DNA of 64,000 nt, taken from contig NZ_CP010979.1 of NCBI RefSeq assembly GCF_000498395.2, forward strand, positions 682,001 through 746,000, read 5' to 3'. A program made the translations under genes and the position numbers. The notes beneath the pieces were generated by a model. The model did not search any database and was not told the origin of the DNA. It was given only the letters and a program-made list of their open reading frames with translations. This document shows, piece after piece, positions 35,609-44,513 of this stretch. Numbering within the stretch: the stretch's first letter is position 1; the number at the start of each line of letters is the position of its first letter. Source of the stretch: Pseudomonas putida S13.1.2 (GTDB taxonomy: Bacteria; Pseudomonadota; Gammaproteobacteria; Pseudomonadales; Pseudomonadaceae).

Positions 35609-36862
35609 ATGCACAACAACAAAAACATCCTGCGCACCCTGATCACTCTGTCCCCGTGCCTGGTCGTCGGTACCGCCGGTGCAGAAGGTTTTGCCGAGGA
35701 CAGCAAGGCAAGCCTGCAACTGCAAAACTACTACTTCAATCGCGATTTTCGCGAGGGTGCCGGCCAGTCCAAACGGGAAGAATGGGCCCAGGGATTCCTC
35801 TTCGATTTCCGCTCTGGTTACACCCCAGGCACTGTGGGCTTTGGCCTTGATGCGTTGGGAATGCTGGGTATCAAGCTGGATTCAAGCCCTGACCGATCCG
35901 GTTCCGGCCTGCTGCCGGTGCATGACGATGGGCGCGCTGCCGATGAGTTCAGTCGTCTCGGCCTGACCGCCAAGGTGAAGGTTTCCGAAAGCGAGCTCAG
36001 GTACGGAACACTCACCCCCAAGCTGCCGACCGTGCAGGCCAATACCGGGCGGATACTGCCGCAGACCTTCGAAGGTGGCTTGCTGACCAGTAACGAAATC
36101 GAGGGCTTCACGCTGACGGGTGCACGCTTCAATCGCGTGACTGATCGTGACTCGACCGACGCTCAGAAAATCACCCTGAACAACAAGAACCGCAGGTTTA
36201 CCGGTGCTGTGGAAGGTGATGATTACTGGGTGGGCGGATTTGATTACGCGGTTAACAAAGGGCTGACACTTAGCTACCAGTACGCCGAACTGCAGGACGT
36301 GTACCGACAAAACTTTTTGGGTATCAATCACACGTGGAGCATTGGCCCCGGTAAGCTCAAAAGCGATTTGCGCTACATGCTGAGCGACGACGCTGGCAAC
36401 GCGAATGCTGGCGCCATCGACAGTGGTGCGCTCAGTGGGTTGTTCACTTATAGCCTGGGCGGCCATGCATTTGGCCTCGGGCTACAGAAAATGAACGGTG
36501 ACACTTCGATGCCATTTCTCAATGGCACGGATCCGTACCTCACCAACTATATCCAGATCAACGATTTTGCCGAGCCTGGCGAACGCTCCTGGCAGCTGCG
36601 TTACGACTACAACTTTGCCGCCATCGGCATCCCTGGGCTGACGTTCATGAGTCGCTATGTCAAAGGCGATCACGCTGATGCAGCTACCCATGCCGGGGAA
36701 GGCCGTGAGTGGGAGCGCAATACTGATATTGCATACGTATTCCAGTCCGGTGCATTGAAAAATGTTGGTATCCGTTGGCGCAATGCGGCCTACCGCGCGA
36801 ACCTTGCGCGTGGCGCGGATGAGAATCGCTTGATCGTTTCGTATACCTTGCCAATCTGGTAA
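35609..36862 (+). CDS. OprD-family outer-membrane porin
   Basis: 417 residues. Signal peptide ends at GTAGA-EGF; FAEDSKASLQLQNYYFNRDF and the C-terminal ENRLIVSYTLPIW are typical of OprD. RSGYTPGTVGFGLDALGMLG matches the porin at 26239. Likely outer-membrane entry route for the ACS transporter substrate. A weak GGA precedes the ATG; 141 bases separate it from the MFS gene, so it may have its own promoter. Confidence 0.92.
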   Translation: MHNNKNILRTLITLSPCLVVGTAGAEGFAEDSKASLQLQNYYFNRDFREGAGQSKREEWAQGFLFDFRSGYTPGTVGFGLDALGMLGIKLDSSPDRSGSGLLPVHDDGRAADEFSRLGLTAKVKVSESELRYGTLTPKLPTVQANTGRILPQTFEGGLLTSNEIEGFTLTGARFNRVTDRDSTDAQKITLNNKNRRFTGAVEGDDYWVGGFDYAVNKGLTLSYQYAELQDVYRQNFLGINHTWSIGPGKLKSDLRYMLSDDAGNANAGAIDSGALSGLFTYSLGGHAFGLGLQKMNGDTSMPFLNGTDPYLTNYIQINDFAEPGERSWQLRYDYNFAAIGIPGLTFMSRYVKGDHADAATHAGEGREWERNTDIAYVFQSGALKNVGIRWRNAAYRANLARGADENRLIVSYTLPIW

Positions 36863-36882
36863 ACCCCTTTCAGGAGATCCCT

Positions 36883-37608
36883 ATGACCACCATCACCCCC
36901 GCGGTACTCGATGACTTGGCCCCAGGTGGCGTCATGCACGCTGCGATCAACTTTGGTAACCCCGTGCTCGCTCAGCGTGGCCCGAATGGCGAGCCACAAG
37001 GCGTATCCGTTGCACTTGCCAAAGCCCTTGCGCAAGAACTGGGTGTGAAGCTGGAAATGCGCACTTTCGATGCCGCAGGCAAAGTCTTTGCCGCGTTGGA
37101 CGAGGGGGTATGGAGCCTGGCGTTTCTGGCTATCGAGCCGGTGCGTGAGGCGCAGATCTCGTTCAGCGAACCCTACGTCATTATTGAAGGCACGTACCTC
37201 GTTGAGCGCGACTCCCCATTCCAGTCGGTGGCTGATCTGGACCAAGCCGGGCTGAAGCTGGCAGTGGGCAAGGGGGCTGCCTACGATCTGTTTCTGACCC
37301 GTACCCTGAAGAACGCCGAGCTTGAACGCGCGGACACGTCCGCAGGGGCGGTTGATCTGTTCCTTGAACAAAAACTCGATGCGGCTGCGGGCGTGCGCCA
37401 ACCCTTGCAGAAGGTAGCTGATCTCGACCCGCGCTATCGGGTGCTGGATGACGCCTTCACCTCAATCCGCCAGGCAATGGCGGTGCCACGTGGACGGGAT
37501 GCGGGCGCGGCATACGTAAGGGCATTCGTTGAGCGAAAAAAAGCTGAAGGTTTCATTCATGCGGCTCTGGCTCAGAGCGGCCAGGCGGACGTGACCGTCG
37601 CACCTTGA
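36883..37608 (+). CDS. Leaderless type II periplasmic-binding-protein homologue
   Basis: 241 residues, AGGAG upstream of ATG 36883. It has the fold of amino-acid-type solute-binding proteins (SBP_bac_3): AINFGNPVLAQRGPNGEPQG, VSVALAKALAQELGVKLEMR, then EPVREAQISFSEPYV. There is no signal peptide: the N terminus is MTTITPAVLDDLAPGGVMHA, which is polar. No permease or ATPase gene accompanies it. It probably works in the cytoplasm, as a sensor, ligand buffer or enzyme. It lies 20 bases after the porin stop and so belongs to the acnA unit. Confidence 0.75.
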   Translation: MTTITPAVLDDLAPGGVMHAAINFGNPVLAQRGPNGEPQGVSVALAKALAQELGVKLEMRTFDAAGKVFAALDEGVWSLAFLAIEPVREAQISFSEPYVIIEGTYLVERDSPFQSVADLDQAGLKLAVGKGAAYDLFLTRTLKNAELERADTSAGAVDLFLEQKLDAAAGVRQPLQKVADLDPRYRVLDDAFTSIRQAMAVPRGRDAGAAYVRAFVERKKAEGFIHAALAQSGQADVTVAP

Positions 37609-37680
37609 ATCGTGCCAGGAAAGCGATAGTCTCGGGCTGAAATGGGGTGAGGCTTGGGATAGTGGCTGTTGGTCGGGGCC

Positions 37681-37878
37681 ATGGGGGCTGCTGTGCAGCC
37701 CATCGCAGGCAAGCCAGCTCCTACAGGTAGTGCACAGCTTTCGATGCTGGCGCATCAACCTGTAGGAGCGGCCTTGTGCCGCGAAAGGGCCGCAAAGCGG
37801 CCCCCGGATTTTGGCGTTACATCAACGGGTGCTGGGGCTGCTTTGCAGCCCTTTCGCGGCACATGGCCGCTCCTACAA
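37681..37878. repeat. Cluster of three P. putida-type REP-like palindromes
   Basis: Two inverted copies of the GTAGGAGCGGCC...GCCGCGAAAGGGC unit at about 37761-37803 and 37836-37878 form a pair facing each other. A third, degenerate copy ending AAGCCAGCTCCTACAGG lies at 37681-37727. They sit between the convergent binding-protein homologue and pcaJ. REP elements are typical of the resident P. putida chromosome; the 37609-37916 gap holds nothing else. Confidence 0.85.
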
Positions 37879-37916
37879 AGGTCCGCGTAAGGCAACAGAC
37901 TGTGTAAGCCGGAAGA

Positions 37917-38558
37917 TCACTTTATCAGCGGCACACCGCTCAGCTTCTGCAACTCGTCAAAGTCGATATCTGCACATATCTCGACCACTTTCAGCCCTTC
38001 AGGCGTCACTTCCAGTACGGCCAGGTCGGTGTAGATGCGGCTAACGCACGCAATGCCGGTCAGCGGGTAGGTGCACTCGGGCACCAGCTTGCTTTCGCCG
38101 GTCTTGGTCAGGTGGTCCATCATCACGAACACCTGGCGGGCGCCGGTGGCCAGGTCCATCGCGCCGCCTACGGCCGGGATCGAGCCTTCGGCGCCGGTGT
38201 GCCAGTTGGCCAGGTCGCCCTTGACCGACACCTGGAAGGCGCCCAGTACGGCGATGTCCAGGTGGCCGCCACGCATCATCGAGAACGAGTCGGCATGGTG
38301 GAAGAAGGCACCACCGGTCAGCAGGGTGACGTGCTGTTTGCCGGCGTTGATCAGGTCATCGTCTTCCTCGCCCGGCGCTGGGCTTGGGCCCATGCCCAGC
38401 AGGCCGTTCTCGCTGTGCAGGAACACTTCCTTGTCGCCCAGGTAGTTGGCTACCAGGGTCGGTGCGCCAATGCCCAGGTTTACGTACGCGCCTTCCTGGA
38501 TGTCTGCGGCCACGCGCTGGGCCATCTCGGTGCGGGAGAGCTTTTTGGTGATGGTCAT
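37917..38558 (-). CDS. pcaJ: 3-oxoadipate CoA-transferase subunit B
   Basis: 213 residues, matching the P. putida PcaJ in length and sequence as remembered. The active-site Glu50 in the SENGLLGMGP motif forms the CoA thioester intermediate. Together with PcaI it transfers CoA from succinyl-CoA to 3-oxoadipate, the penultimate step of the beta-ketoadipate pathway. Its start is 8 bases downstream of the pcaI stop, so the two are co-translated. Confidence 0.96.
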   Translation of the reverse strand: MTITKKLSRTEMAQRVAADIQEGAYVNLGIGAPTLVANYLGDKEVFLHSENGLLGMGPSPAPGEEDDDLINAGKQHVTLLTGGAFFHHADSFSMMRGGHLDIAVLGAFQVSVKGDLANWHTGAEGSIPAVGGAMDLATGARQVFVMMDHLTKTGESKLVPECTYPLTGIACVSRIYTDLAVLEVTPEGLKVVEICADIDFDELQKLSGVPLIK

Positions 38559-38566
38559 GGCAGGCC

Positions 38567-39262
38567 TCAGACAGCTTTGGCGATCGAAGAAGCGGCAGCG
38601 CCGGTAACGGCAACCACGCGCTGTACGAAGATACCCGGGGTGATGATGTGTTCCGGGTCCAGTTCACCGAGTTCGACAACCTGGTCGACCTGGGCGATGG
38701 CGGTCTTGGCGGCCATGGCCATGATCGGGCCGAAGTTGCGCGCGGCCTTGCGGTAGGTCAGGTTGCCCCAACGGTCACCCTTGTGCGCCTTGATCAGCGC
38801 AAAGTCGGCGTGCAGCGGCATTTCCAGCACGTACATGCGGCCGTCGATTTCACGGGTTTCCTTGCCTTCGGCCAGCAGGGTGCCGTAGCCGGTCGGCGAG
38901 AAGAACGCACCAATGCCCGAACCCGCTGCGCGGATGCGCTCGGCCAGGTTGCCTTGCGGCACCACTTCCAGCTCGATCTTGCCGGCGCGGTACAGTTCGT
39001 CGAACACGTAGGAGTCGGACTGGCGCGGGAACGAGCACACCACCTTGCGCACGCTGCCCGCCATGAGCAGGGCGGCCAGGCCGATTTCGCCGTTGCCGGC
39101 GTTGTTGCTGATAATGGTCAGGTCGCGGGCACCGGTTGCGATCAGGCCATCGATCAGCTCGGACGGCATGCCGGCTGTGCCGAAGCCACCGACCATGATG
39201 GTCGAACCGTCGGTGATCCCTTCCACCGCGCTGGCGATGGACTCGTACGTTTTATTGATCAA
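38567..39262 (-). CDS. pcaI: 3-oxoadipate CoA-transferase subunit A (TTG start)
   Basis: 231 residues starting MINKTYESIASAVEG, as in P. putida PcaI. The start codon is TTG at 39262, with AGGAG 6 bases upstream, so the unusual codon is well supported. The CoA-binding glycine-rich VGGFGTAGMP is near residue 25. It is the first gene of the pcaIJ operon, under control of the PcaR box at 39412-39426. Confidence 0.96.
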   Translation of the reverse strand: MINKTYESIASAVEGITDGSTIMVGGFGTAGMPSELIDGLIATGARDLTIISNNAGNGEIGLAALLMAGSVRKVVCSFPRQSDSYVFDELYRAGKIELEVVPQGNLAERIRAAGSGIGAFFSPTGYGTLLAEGKETREIDGRMYVLEMPLHADFALIKAHKGDRWGNLTYRKAARNFGPIMAMAAKTAIAQVDQVVELGELDPEHIITPGIFVQRVVAVTGAAASSIAKAV

Positions 39263-39411
39263 GGCGAGCTCCTGGTTGTTCCTGGAGTATGGTTGTCGGG
39301 CTGGCCGGCGCTTTTAAGCGATGAGGCCTGTCAGCGCTTGAAATTGTTTGCTGACTTTCGCTATAGCGTGCCGCAAGATAGGGCAACAGTAGAGGGGGTT
39401 TAGCGGAATTT

Positions 39412-39426
39412 GTGCGATTATCGAAC
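39412..39426 (-). promoter_or_regulatory. PcaR operator at the pcaI promoter
   Basis: The minus strand reads GTTCGATAATCGCAC, identical to the PcaR-binding sequence known from P. putida pca promoters, and it contains a GATAAT -10-like core. A second, imperfect copy (11 of 15 matches) lies at 39431-39445, starting 19 bases upstream. PcaR activates pcaIJ in response to 3-oxoadipate. Confidence 0.88.
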
Positions 39427-39445
39427 TGTTGTGCGATGTGCGAGC

Positions 39446-39651
39446 AGTTCTGGCGGCTATTTGTCACATTCCGGATAAGGGCCTGATTTCATCTGGTTTG
39501 CGCCTCGGTGGTGCATTCAGGGCCTGCCCATGACCTTTCTTGCACAAGTGCTGTGCATTCAATGACTTGAATTCCCCATTAATCACCGCTCCCGCCGTTG
39601 GCGTGCGACTTGCTATCAGATTGCCATCCGATGTCGCGTATGGTGAAGATA
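39446..39651 (+). promoter_or_regulatory. Upstream region of the chemoreceptor gene
   Basis: Non-coding between the PcaR boxes and the chemoreceptor start. It contains a short palindromic TTGCACAAGTGCTGTGCA near 39540-39557 that could be an operator; nothing more definite is seen. Confidence 0.3.
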
Positions 39652-41817
39652 ATGTCGCTTTCCAGTGGTTCCATGGAGTTGTCATCGAGTGAAAAGGGCT
39701 GGCTGCCCTGGCTGGGTAAAACCGGAAAGCTCAGGATGGGCTGGGCATGTCACCTTAACCGGGCGAATTACCCGCAGATCGAGCAAACTTTCGAAGCCAT
39801 TGCCCAGACCCGCGTGCGGTTGTTGCATGATTGGGCGTGCGAGCACTGGGAGCACTTGGCGGAACTAGCGGAACAACTCGCGCAAGGGTTCGCTCAACCC
39901 GACAGCACGCTGCTGCGGGACAAGCTGGCGCAGGCCGAAGACTTTTCCGAGTTGTTTGTCGTCGATGCTGCCGGCAGCATCATCGCCTCCACCTGGCCAC
40001 AACGTGGTACGCCGCGTATCGAGCACACTACAGCGCTGGCCCAAGGCCTGAAGGCGCCGTTCCTCCATGGCCCCTACAGCGACCCGCTGACCCTGCGCAT
40101 TGGCCCGTCGTCCTCACGCTTCCACGATGAAGTAACGCTGATGTTCTACCAGCCGGTGAAGGCCGGTGGCAAAGTGCTCGGCTGCCTGTGCGGCCGGGTG
40201 CCCAACGATGTGCTGGGTGACCTGATCCAGCGCGAGGCCGGGCATATTTTCGCCGAGTCGGGCGACAACTACCTGTTCATGGCGCAGTCGCGCTTCGACC
40301 CGGCGATCCAGCCCGGCACGGCGCTGTCGCGCTCGCGCTTCGAGGACGGCACCTTTACCCATGGCGAAAACCTCAAAAGTGGTGTGCACACGCCCTGGAC
40401 CACCGTGCAGGTCCAGCGCCATACCGAGCTGGAACTGCGCTTCACCGACCCCTCCACGCGCGAACTGCACCCAGGGGTGAGGGAAACCATCAGGCGTGGT
40501 GCCAACCTGTTCGTGACCTACCCGGGTTACTCGGACTACCGCCACGTGCCGGTGGTCGGCAAGGGCGTGACGTTCCAGTTGCCGGGCTCGCCCGACCGCT
40601 GGGGCATGATGTGCGAGGCGGACCTGGAGGAGGTCTACCGACGCCGCTCGCTGAGCTATGGGTTGATGAAACCCTATGTGGCGACCATGGCCGGGTTGTT
40701 CGGCTGCAACTACCTGGTGCAGCACTATGCCGGCCTGCCGCAAGGGCTGAACGACGTGATTCTGGCCGTGAGCATGCTCGGCGCCACGCTGGTGTTCGGC
40801 GTGTTCGGGCCCAAGCGCCTGGCAGCCAGGTTGAATGGCATGAGCGGCGTACTGCGCACCATTGCCGAGGGTGAAGGCAACCTGCGTCAGCGCCTGGACA
40901 CCAGCACCCTGGGCAACGATGAGAGCGGCGACATGGCGCGCTGGATCAACAGCTTCATCGACCGCCTGGACGCGGTAGTGGGGCAGGTTGTGAAGGCCAG
41001 CCGCACGGTCGGCAGCACCAACCAGATGATGCTCGGGCGCAGCCAGGAGGCGAGTGTGAGCTCTGCCGATGTGGCGGACGCCGTGCACCACATGATGATC
41101 ATCATGGAGGAGCAGCTTGGTGAACTGCAGCAGGCCTCGGTCAGCGCCGAGCAGATGAAGCAGGCGATGGACGAGGTGGTCAGCCGTGCCCGCGAGCAGT
41201 TTCTGGCGGTGCAGGCAGGCACCCAGTCGATTCGCGATGTGGTGGCGCGCTCGTCCTCCAGTGTGCAGCGGCTCGACAGCCGCATGGTCGAAATCGACAA
41301 CATCACCGGGTTGATCAGCGACATCACCAACCAGACCAACCTGCTGGCGCTCAATGCTGCCATCGAGGCGGCGCGTGCCGGCGAACATGGCCGCGGCTTT
41401 GCGGTGGTGGCCGACGAGGTGCGCAGCCTGGCCGCGCGAACCGCGCGGGCCGCTGAAGACATCCGCCACATGGTCGAGAGCCTTCAGGGCGAAACCCGCC
41501 AGGCCGTCAGCTTCATGGAGCAGGGCGTACAGGACGTCGACAACAGCCTGCGCCTTGCCGAAGACGCCTCGTCCGAGAACGTCCAACTGCACCAGGCCGT
41601 GGAAGGCATGTTCGCGATCATCCAGCAGCTCAACCGGCGTAGCGTGGAATACGGCAAGACCATCGACCAGGTCAACCAGTCCTCCAGCGAGATGCGCCAG
41701 ACGGCGGTGGTGCTGCAGAGCAGCGCGCAGAAGGTGCGGGTGGATGCCGGCAAGTTGCAGAAGCTGGTGGGGCAGTTCGAGGTCAGTGGCGAGGGGAAGG
41801 GGGCCGCTGCAGCTTGA
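39652..41817 (+). CDS. Methyl-accepting chemotaxis protein with an N-terminal sensor lacking a membrane anchor
   Basis: 721 residues from ATG 39652 (GGTGAAG just upstream). Earlier ATGs at 39631 and 39640 and a TTG at 39598 are possible. The C-terminal half has the signalling hairpin: [40 protein letters not shown]. The N-terminal roughly 330 residues look like a PAS/Cache-type sensor ([27 protein letters not shown]) but have no hydrophobic N-terminal helix. Two hydrophobic segments (around [15 protein letters not shown] and [18 protein letters not shown]) follow, then a HAMP-like region. Most chemoreceptors place the sensor in the periplasm between two spans, so this topology is unusual. The pcaIJ/nic context suggests an aromatic or nicotinate-type ligand. 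Confidence 0.85.
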   Translation: MSLSSGSMELSSSEKGWLPWLGKTGKLRMGWACHLNRANYPQIEQTFEAIAQTRVRLLHDWACEHWEHLAELAEQLAQGFAQPDSTLLRDKLAQAEDFSELFVVDAAGSIIASTWPQRGTPRIEHTTALAQGLKAPFLHGPYSDPLTLRIGPSSSRFHDEVTLMFYQPVKAGGKVLGCLCGRVPNDVLGDLIQREAGHIFAESGDNYLFMAQSRFDPAIQPGTALSRSRFEDGTFTHGENLKSGVHTPWTTVQVQRHTELELRFTDPSTRELHPGVRETIRRGANLFVTYPGYSDYRHVPVVGKGVTFQLPGSPDRWGMMCEADLEEVYRRRSLSYGLMKPYVATMAGLFGCNYLVQHYAGLPQGLNDVILAVSMLGATLVFGVFGPKRLAARLNGMSGVLRTIAEGEGNLRQRLDTSTLGNDESGDMARWINSFIDRLDAVVGQVVKASRTVGSTNQMMLGRSQEASVSSADVADAVHHMMIIMEEQLGELQQASVSAEQMKQAMDEVVSRAREQFLAVQAGTQSIRDVVARSSSSVQRLDSRMVEIDNITGLISDITNQTNLLALNAAIEAARAGEHGRGFAVVADEVRSLAARTARAAEDIRHMVESLQGETRQAVSFMEQGVQDVDNSLRLAEDASSENVQLHQAVEGMFAIIQQLNRRSVEYGKTIDQVNQSSSEMRQTAVVLQSSAQKVRVDAGKLQKLVGQFEVSGEGKGAAAA

Positions 41818-41946
41818 GCAAAAGACTGCATCCGCGAAAGGGTTCGTGCATGCATACAAGGCATGCCTTGCCCTCTGGCATTGCATCATGCACGCCAGCT
41901 TCAGGCATCATGTACCCAGCCCCATCCACTAAAGCTGAACCCGCAG

Positions 41947-42825
41947 ATGCCTGACTCCATCAAACCCAACCGTGCCATCTATGACCTGGACATGCTCCGC
42001 ACCGTGGTCATGGTGGCCGACTGCGGCAGTTTCACCACCGCTGCCGCGCGCCTGCACTCCACCCAGTCCACGGTCAGCCAGAAGGTGCGCCGGCTGGAGG
42101 AAATGGTCGGCCAGCAGTTGCTCGACCGCAGCAACCGCGAGGTGCACCCGACCGATGCCGGGGAAACCCTGCTGGGGTATGCGCGGCACTTGCTGGCGGT
42201 GAGCAGCCAGCTGACCGAGGCCATGTCGGGTGGGGTGACGGTGACCGTGCGCATCGGCCTGCCGGACGATTTTGTCGCGGGCAAGACGATGCAGGCGCTG
42301 GCGGCGTTCAACCGGCTTAACCCGACGGTGAAGCTGGAAATTACCGGTGGGCTTAGCCGGGACTTGATGAGCACCTATGACCGTGGCGAACTGGACCTGG
42401 TGCTGATCAAGCAGCGGCGCCATAGCCGGGAGGCCAATGCGTGCGAGCCGGAGCGCATCGAATGGATCGACAGTGCGCAGTACCCGTGTTTTGCCCAAGA
42501 CCCTATTCCGCTGGTGACCTTTCCGCCGCGGGGGTTGTACCGGGATGACATGATCGGTGCAGTCGAGGCAATGGGGCGCAGTTGGCGGATCGCTTTTACC
42601 AGTTCGAGCCTGGCGGGGATTCAGGAAGCGGTGGCGAACGGGTTGGGGGTTAGCCTGTTGCCGTCGCGGGTGGTGACGGGTGGGCATCGAGTGCTCGGGG
42701 CGGAGCAGGGGTTCAAGCCCATCAAGGTGTTTGAGGCGGCGATTTTTCATCGGCCTACGGCGGACCCTATGGTCATGGCGCTGGCTGAAATTCTGATCGG
42801 GATCTTGCGGGCTGAGGCCGAGTGA
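41947..42825 (+). CDS. LysR-family transcriptional regulator
   Basis: 292 residues from ATG 41947. The frame is open further upstream, but the added residues are not conserved, and the HTH (DCGSFTTAAARLHSTQSTVS) begins about 25 residues from this start. The effector domain follows. No strong ribosome-binding site is seen. Target unknown; it may control the amidohydrolase or transporter genes downstream. Confidence 0.85.
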   Translation: MPDSIKPNRAIYDLDMLRTVVMVADCGSFTTAAARLHSTQSTVSQKVRRLEEMVGQQLLDRSNREVHPTDAGETLLGYARHLLAVSSQLTEAMSGGVTVTVRIGLPDDFVAGKTMQALAAFNRLNPTVKLEITGGLSRDLMSTYDRGELDLVLIKQRRHSREANACEPERIEWIDSAQYPCFAQDPIPLVTFPPRGLYRDDMIGAVEAMGRSWRIAFTSSSLAGIQEAVANGLGVSLLPSRVVTGGHRVLGAEQGFKPIKVFEAAIFHRPTADPMVMALAEILIGILRAEAE

Positions 42826-42887
42826 GCCTGCGCAGCCCATTGGCTGCGCCTTCGCTCAGCGTACAAAGCTCGAAACCGTGCCGCGTA

Positions 42888-42979
42888 CCCTGTGGGAGCG
42901 GGTTTACCCGCGAAGAAGACAACGCGGTGTATGGCACCGGCGCTGCCGGTGTTCGCGGGTGAACCCGCTCCCACAGGGG
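42888..42979. repeat. Pair of inverted REP-like elements
   Basis: CCTGTGGGAGCGGGTTTACC and CGCGAA (from 42888) are mirrored by TTCGCGGGTGAACCCGCTCCCACAGG ending at 42978, with a short GGCACCGGCGCTGCCGGTG hairpin between. Typical Pseudomonas BIME-like unit between convergent lysR and amidohydrolase genes, likely also acting as a bidirectional terminator. Confidence 0.85.
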
Positions 42980-43013
42980 CCGAGCAGGGCTGAGATCTGA
43001 ACTTCGCCTGCGG

Positions 43014-44231
43014 TTAACGCCGCAGTTCGGTAGCAAACTGCGCAGCTTTCAACTGCAACTGCGCAGGCCTGCCCCAGAACGCGCCATGGCGCACAATCAC
43101 CCGTTCATGAATGGCCGCAGCCACCGCCGCAGCAGCATTGGGCGCCTTGAGCAGAACAAAGCTCGCCTCGTTACCAACCTTCAAACCATAGTCCTGCTTG
43201 CCTATCACCCCGGCACTGGCTTCGGTCGCCATTTCCAGCGCAACCCGCAGCTCTTCATCGGTATTGAAGCCCGAGCGGTAGCTGACCAGCATGGCCCGCT
43301 GCAGCATGTCGCCATTGCCGTAGGGCCACCAGGCGTCCTGGATGTTGTCGTTGCCGGTAAATACCCGCACGCCGCCGTTACGCAGGCGCAGTACGGGTGG
43401 GAACGCATGTTCGCCGGGGGCGTTGGTCATGATGGAGATGCCTGCGCCGGCCAGCACTTCGGCCGTGCGGTCGACAACAGCATCGGATACGTCGCCCAGG
43501 CCATAGGCGTGGCTGACCGCCACCAGGCCTTGCATGCCCAGTGCCTGGGTGCGTGCCGCAATGCGCTCGAGCTGGGCGATGCAGATATCGCCCGGCTCGT
43601 GCAGGTGAATGTCGACCTTCACGCCATGCCGTTCGGCGATGCCGAAGACAATGTCCAGCTGGGCGTCGGCGTCGCCGTCCAGGGTGGTCGGGTCGATGCC
43701 GCCGACTACCTGCACGCCTTCGCGGATGGCCGCTTCCATCACCTCAGCCGTACCGGGGCAGGTCACCACACCGGCCTGGGGGAAGGCCACCAGCTCGATG
43801 TCGAGCAGGTCTTTCCACTTGTCCCGGGCTTGGAGCATGGCGTGCAGGTTGGTCAGGCCGGTGGTGGCGTCTACGTCCACGTGGCAGCGCATCGCCAGGG
43901 TGCCGAACGAGGCGGCTTGGCGCATCAGCGCATCGGCGCGCTCGACGATGGGTGGGGCACTGGCCAGTTCGCGTTTTTCCACGGCCAGGCGCTCGCGCAG
44001 GGTGGCCACGGGTTGGTGCGGTCGCCAGCGGTCGCCGACAAAGCTCTTGTCCAGGTGGATGTGGCCATCGACAAAGCCTGGCAGCACCAGCAGGCCTTCG
44101 AGGTCGATGGTTTCACGGGCTGGGGTGCTGGCGCGTTGCGGGCCGATGTGGGTGATGCGGCCGTTGGTTACGGCAATGTGCAGGGGCAGGCCATCGGCGT
44201 CGATGGCGTTGATGAACTCACGGTCGTTCAT
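43014..44231 (-). CDS. Cytosine deaminase-type amidohydrolase
   Basis: 405 residues from ATG 44231; AAGG lies 8-9 bases upstream and the longer frame to 44342 is not conserved. Amidohydrolase-superfamily features: His57-x-His59 with Asp61 and Lys62 in GFVDGHIHLDKSF, VDIHLHEPGD, VSHAYGLG, and catalytic Asp in FTGNDNIQDAWWP. This set matches the CodA/AtzC-like subgroup that deaminates or hydrolyses N-heterocycles. Divergent from the MFS gene at 44514, so the pair could take up and deaminate an N-heterocycle. Not in an operon with the pectin genes. Confidence 0.82.
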   Translation of the reverse strand: MNDREFINAIDADGLPLHIAVTNGRITHIGPQRASTPARETIDLEGLLVLPGFVDGHIHLDKSFVGDRWRPHQPVATLRERLAVEKRELASAPPIVERADALMRQAASFGTLAMRCHVDVDATTGLTNLHAMLQARDKWKDLLDIELVAFPQAGVVTCPGTAEVMEAAIREGVQVVGGIDPTTLDGDADAQLDIVFGIAERHGVKVDIHLHEPGDICIAQLERIAARTQALGMQGLVAVSHAYGLGDVSDAVVDRTAEVLAGAGISIMTNAPGEHAFPPVLRLRNGGVRVFTGNDNIQDAWWPYGNGDMLQRAMLVSYRSGFNTDEELRVALEMATEASAGVIGKQDYGLKVGNEASFVLLKAPNAAAAVAAAIHERVIVRHGAFWGRPAQLQLKAAQFATELRR

Positions 44232-44513
44232 GATCGGACCTTTTTTACTGAGGCTTGGGTGACGTACCACGGTAGGGGGGATGCGGGTATGTCTCCAATT
44301 AATTATCAGGATCGGGTGCAGTGCATTTCTGGATGCAGGCAAAGGGCGGCGGCCAGCATTAAAAAGCCCACTGATATGGATGCCGATAATTAACTTTCAA
44401 AGCCTACGATCTCGGCCCACGATTGCCCACCAGACCCGCCCAGTCGCCCGCTACGGCGCCTTCCAGGGCAGGTCGCCACACACAATAAAAACAAATGCCG
44501 TGTCGGGGTCCCC

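Noticed and set aside
37750-37885. CRISPR-like repeat array
   Set aside because: The copies are inverted, only two to three in number and match the REP palindrome type, without regular spacers.
40114-41889. 591-codon leftward open frame opposite the chemoreceptor gene
   Set aside because: It is the antisense shadow of a GC-rich gene; the translation is His/Arg/Gln-rich without motifs, while the plus-strand frame has the full chemoreceptor signature.
43086-44393. 435-codon rightward frame opposite the amidohydrolase
   Set aside because: Gly/His-rich shadow with no family features.
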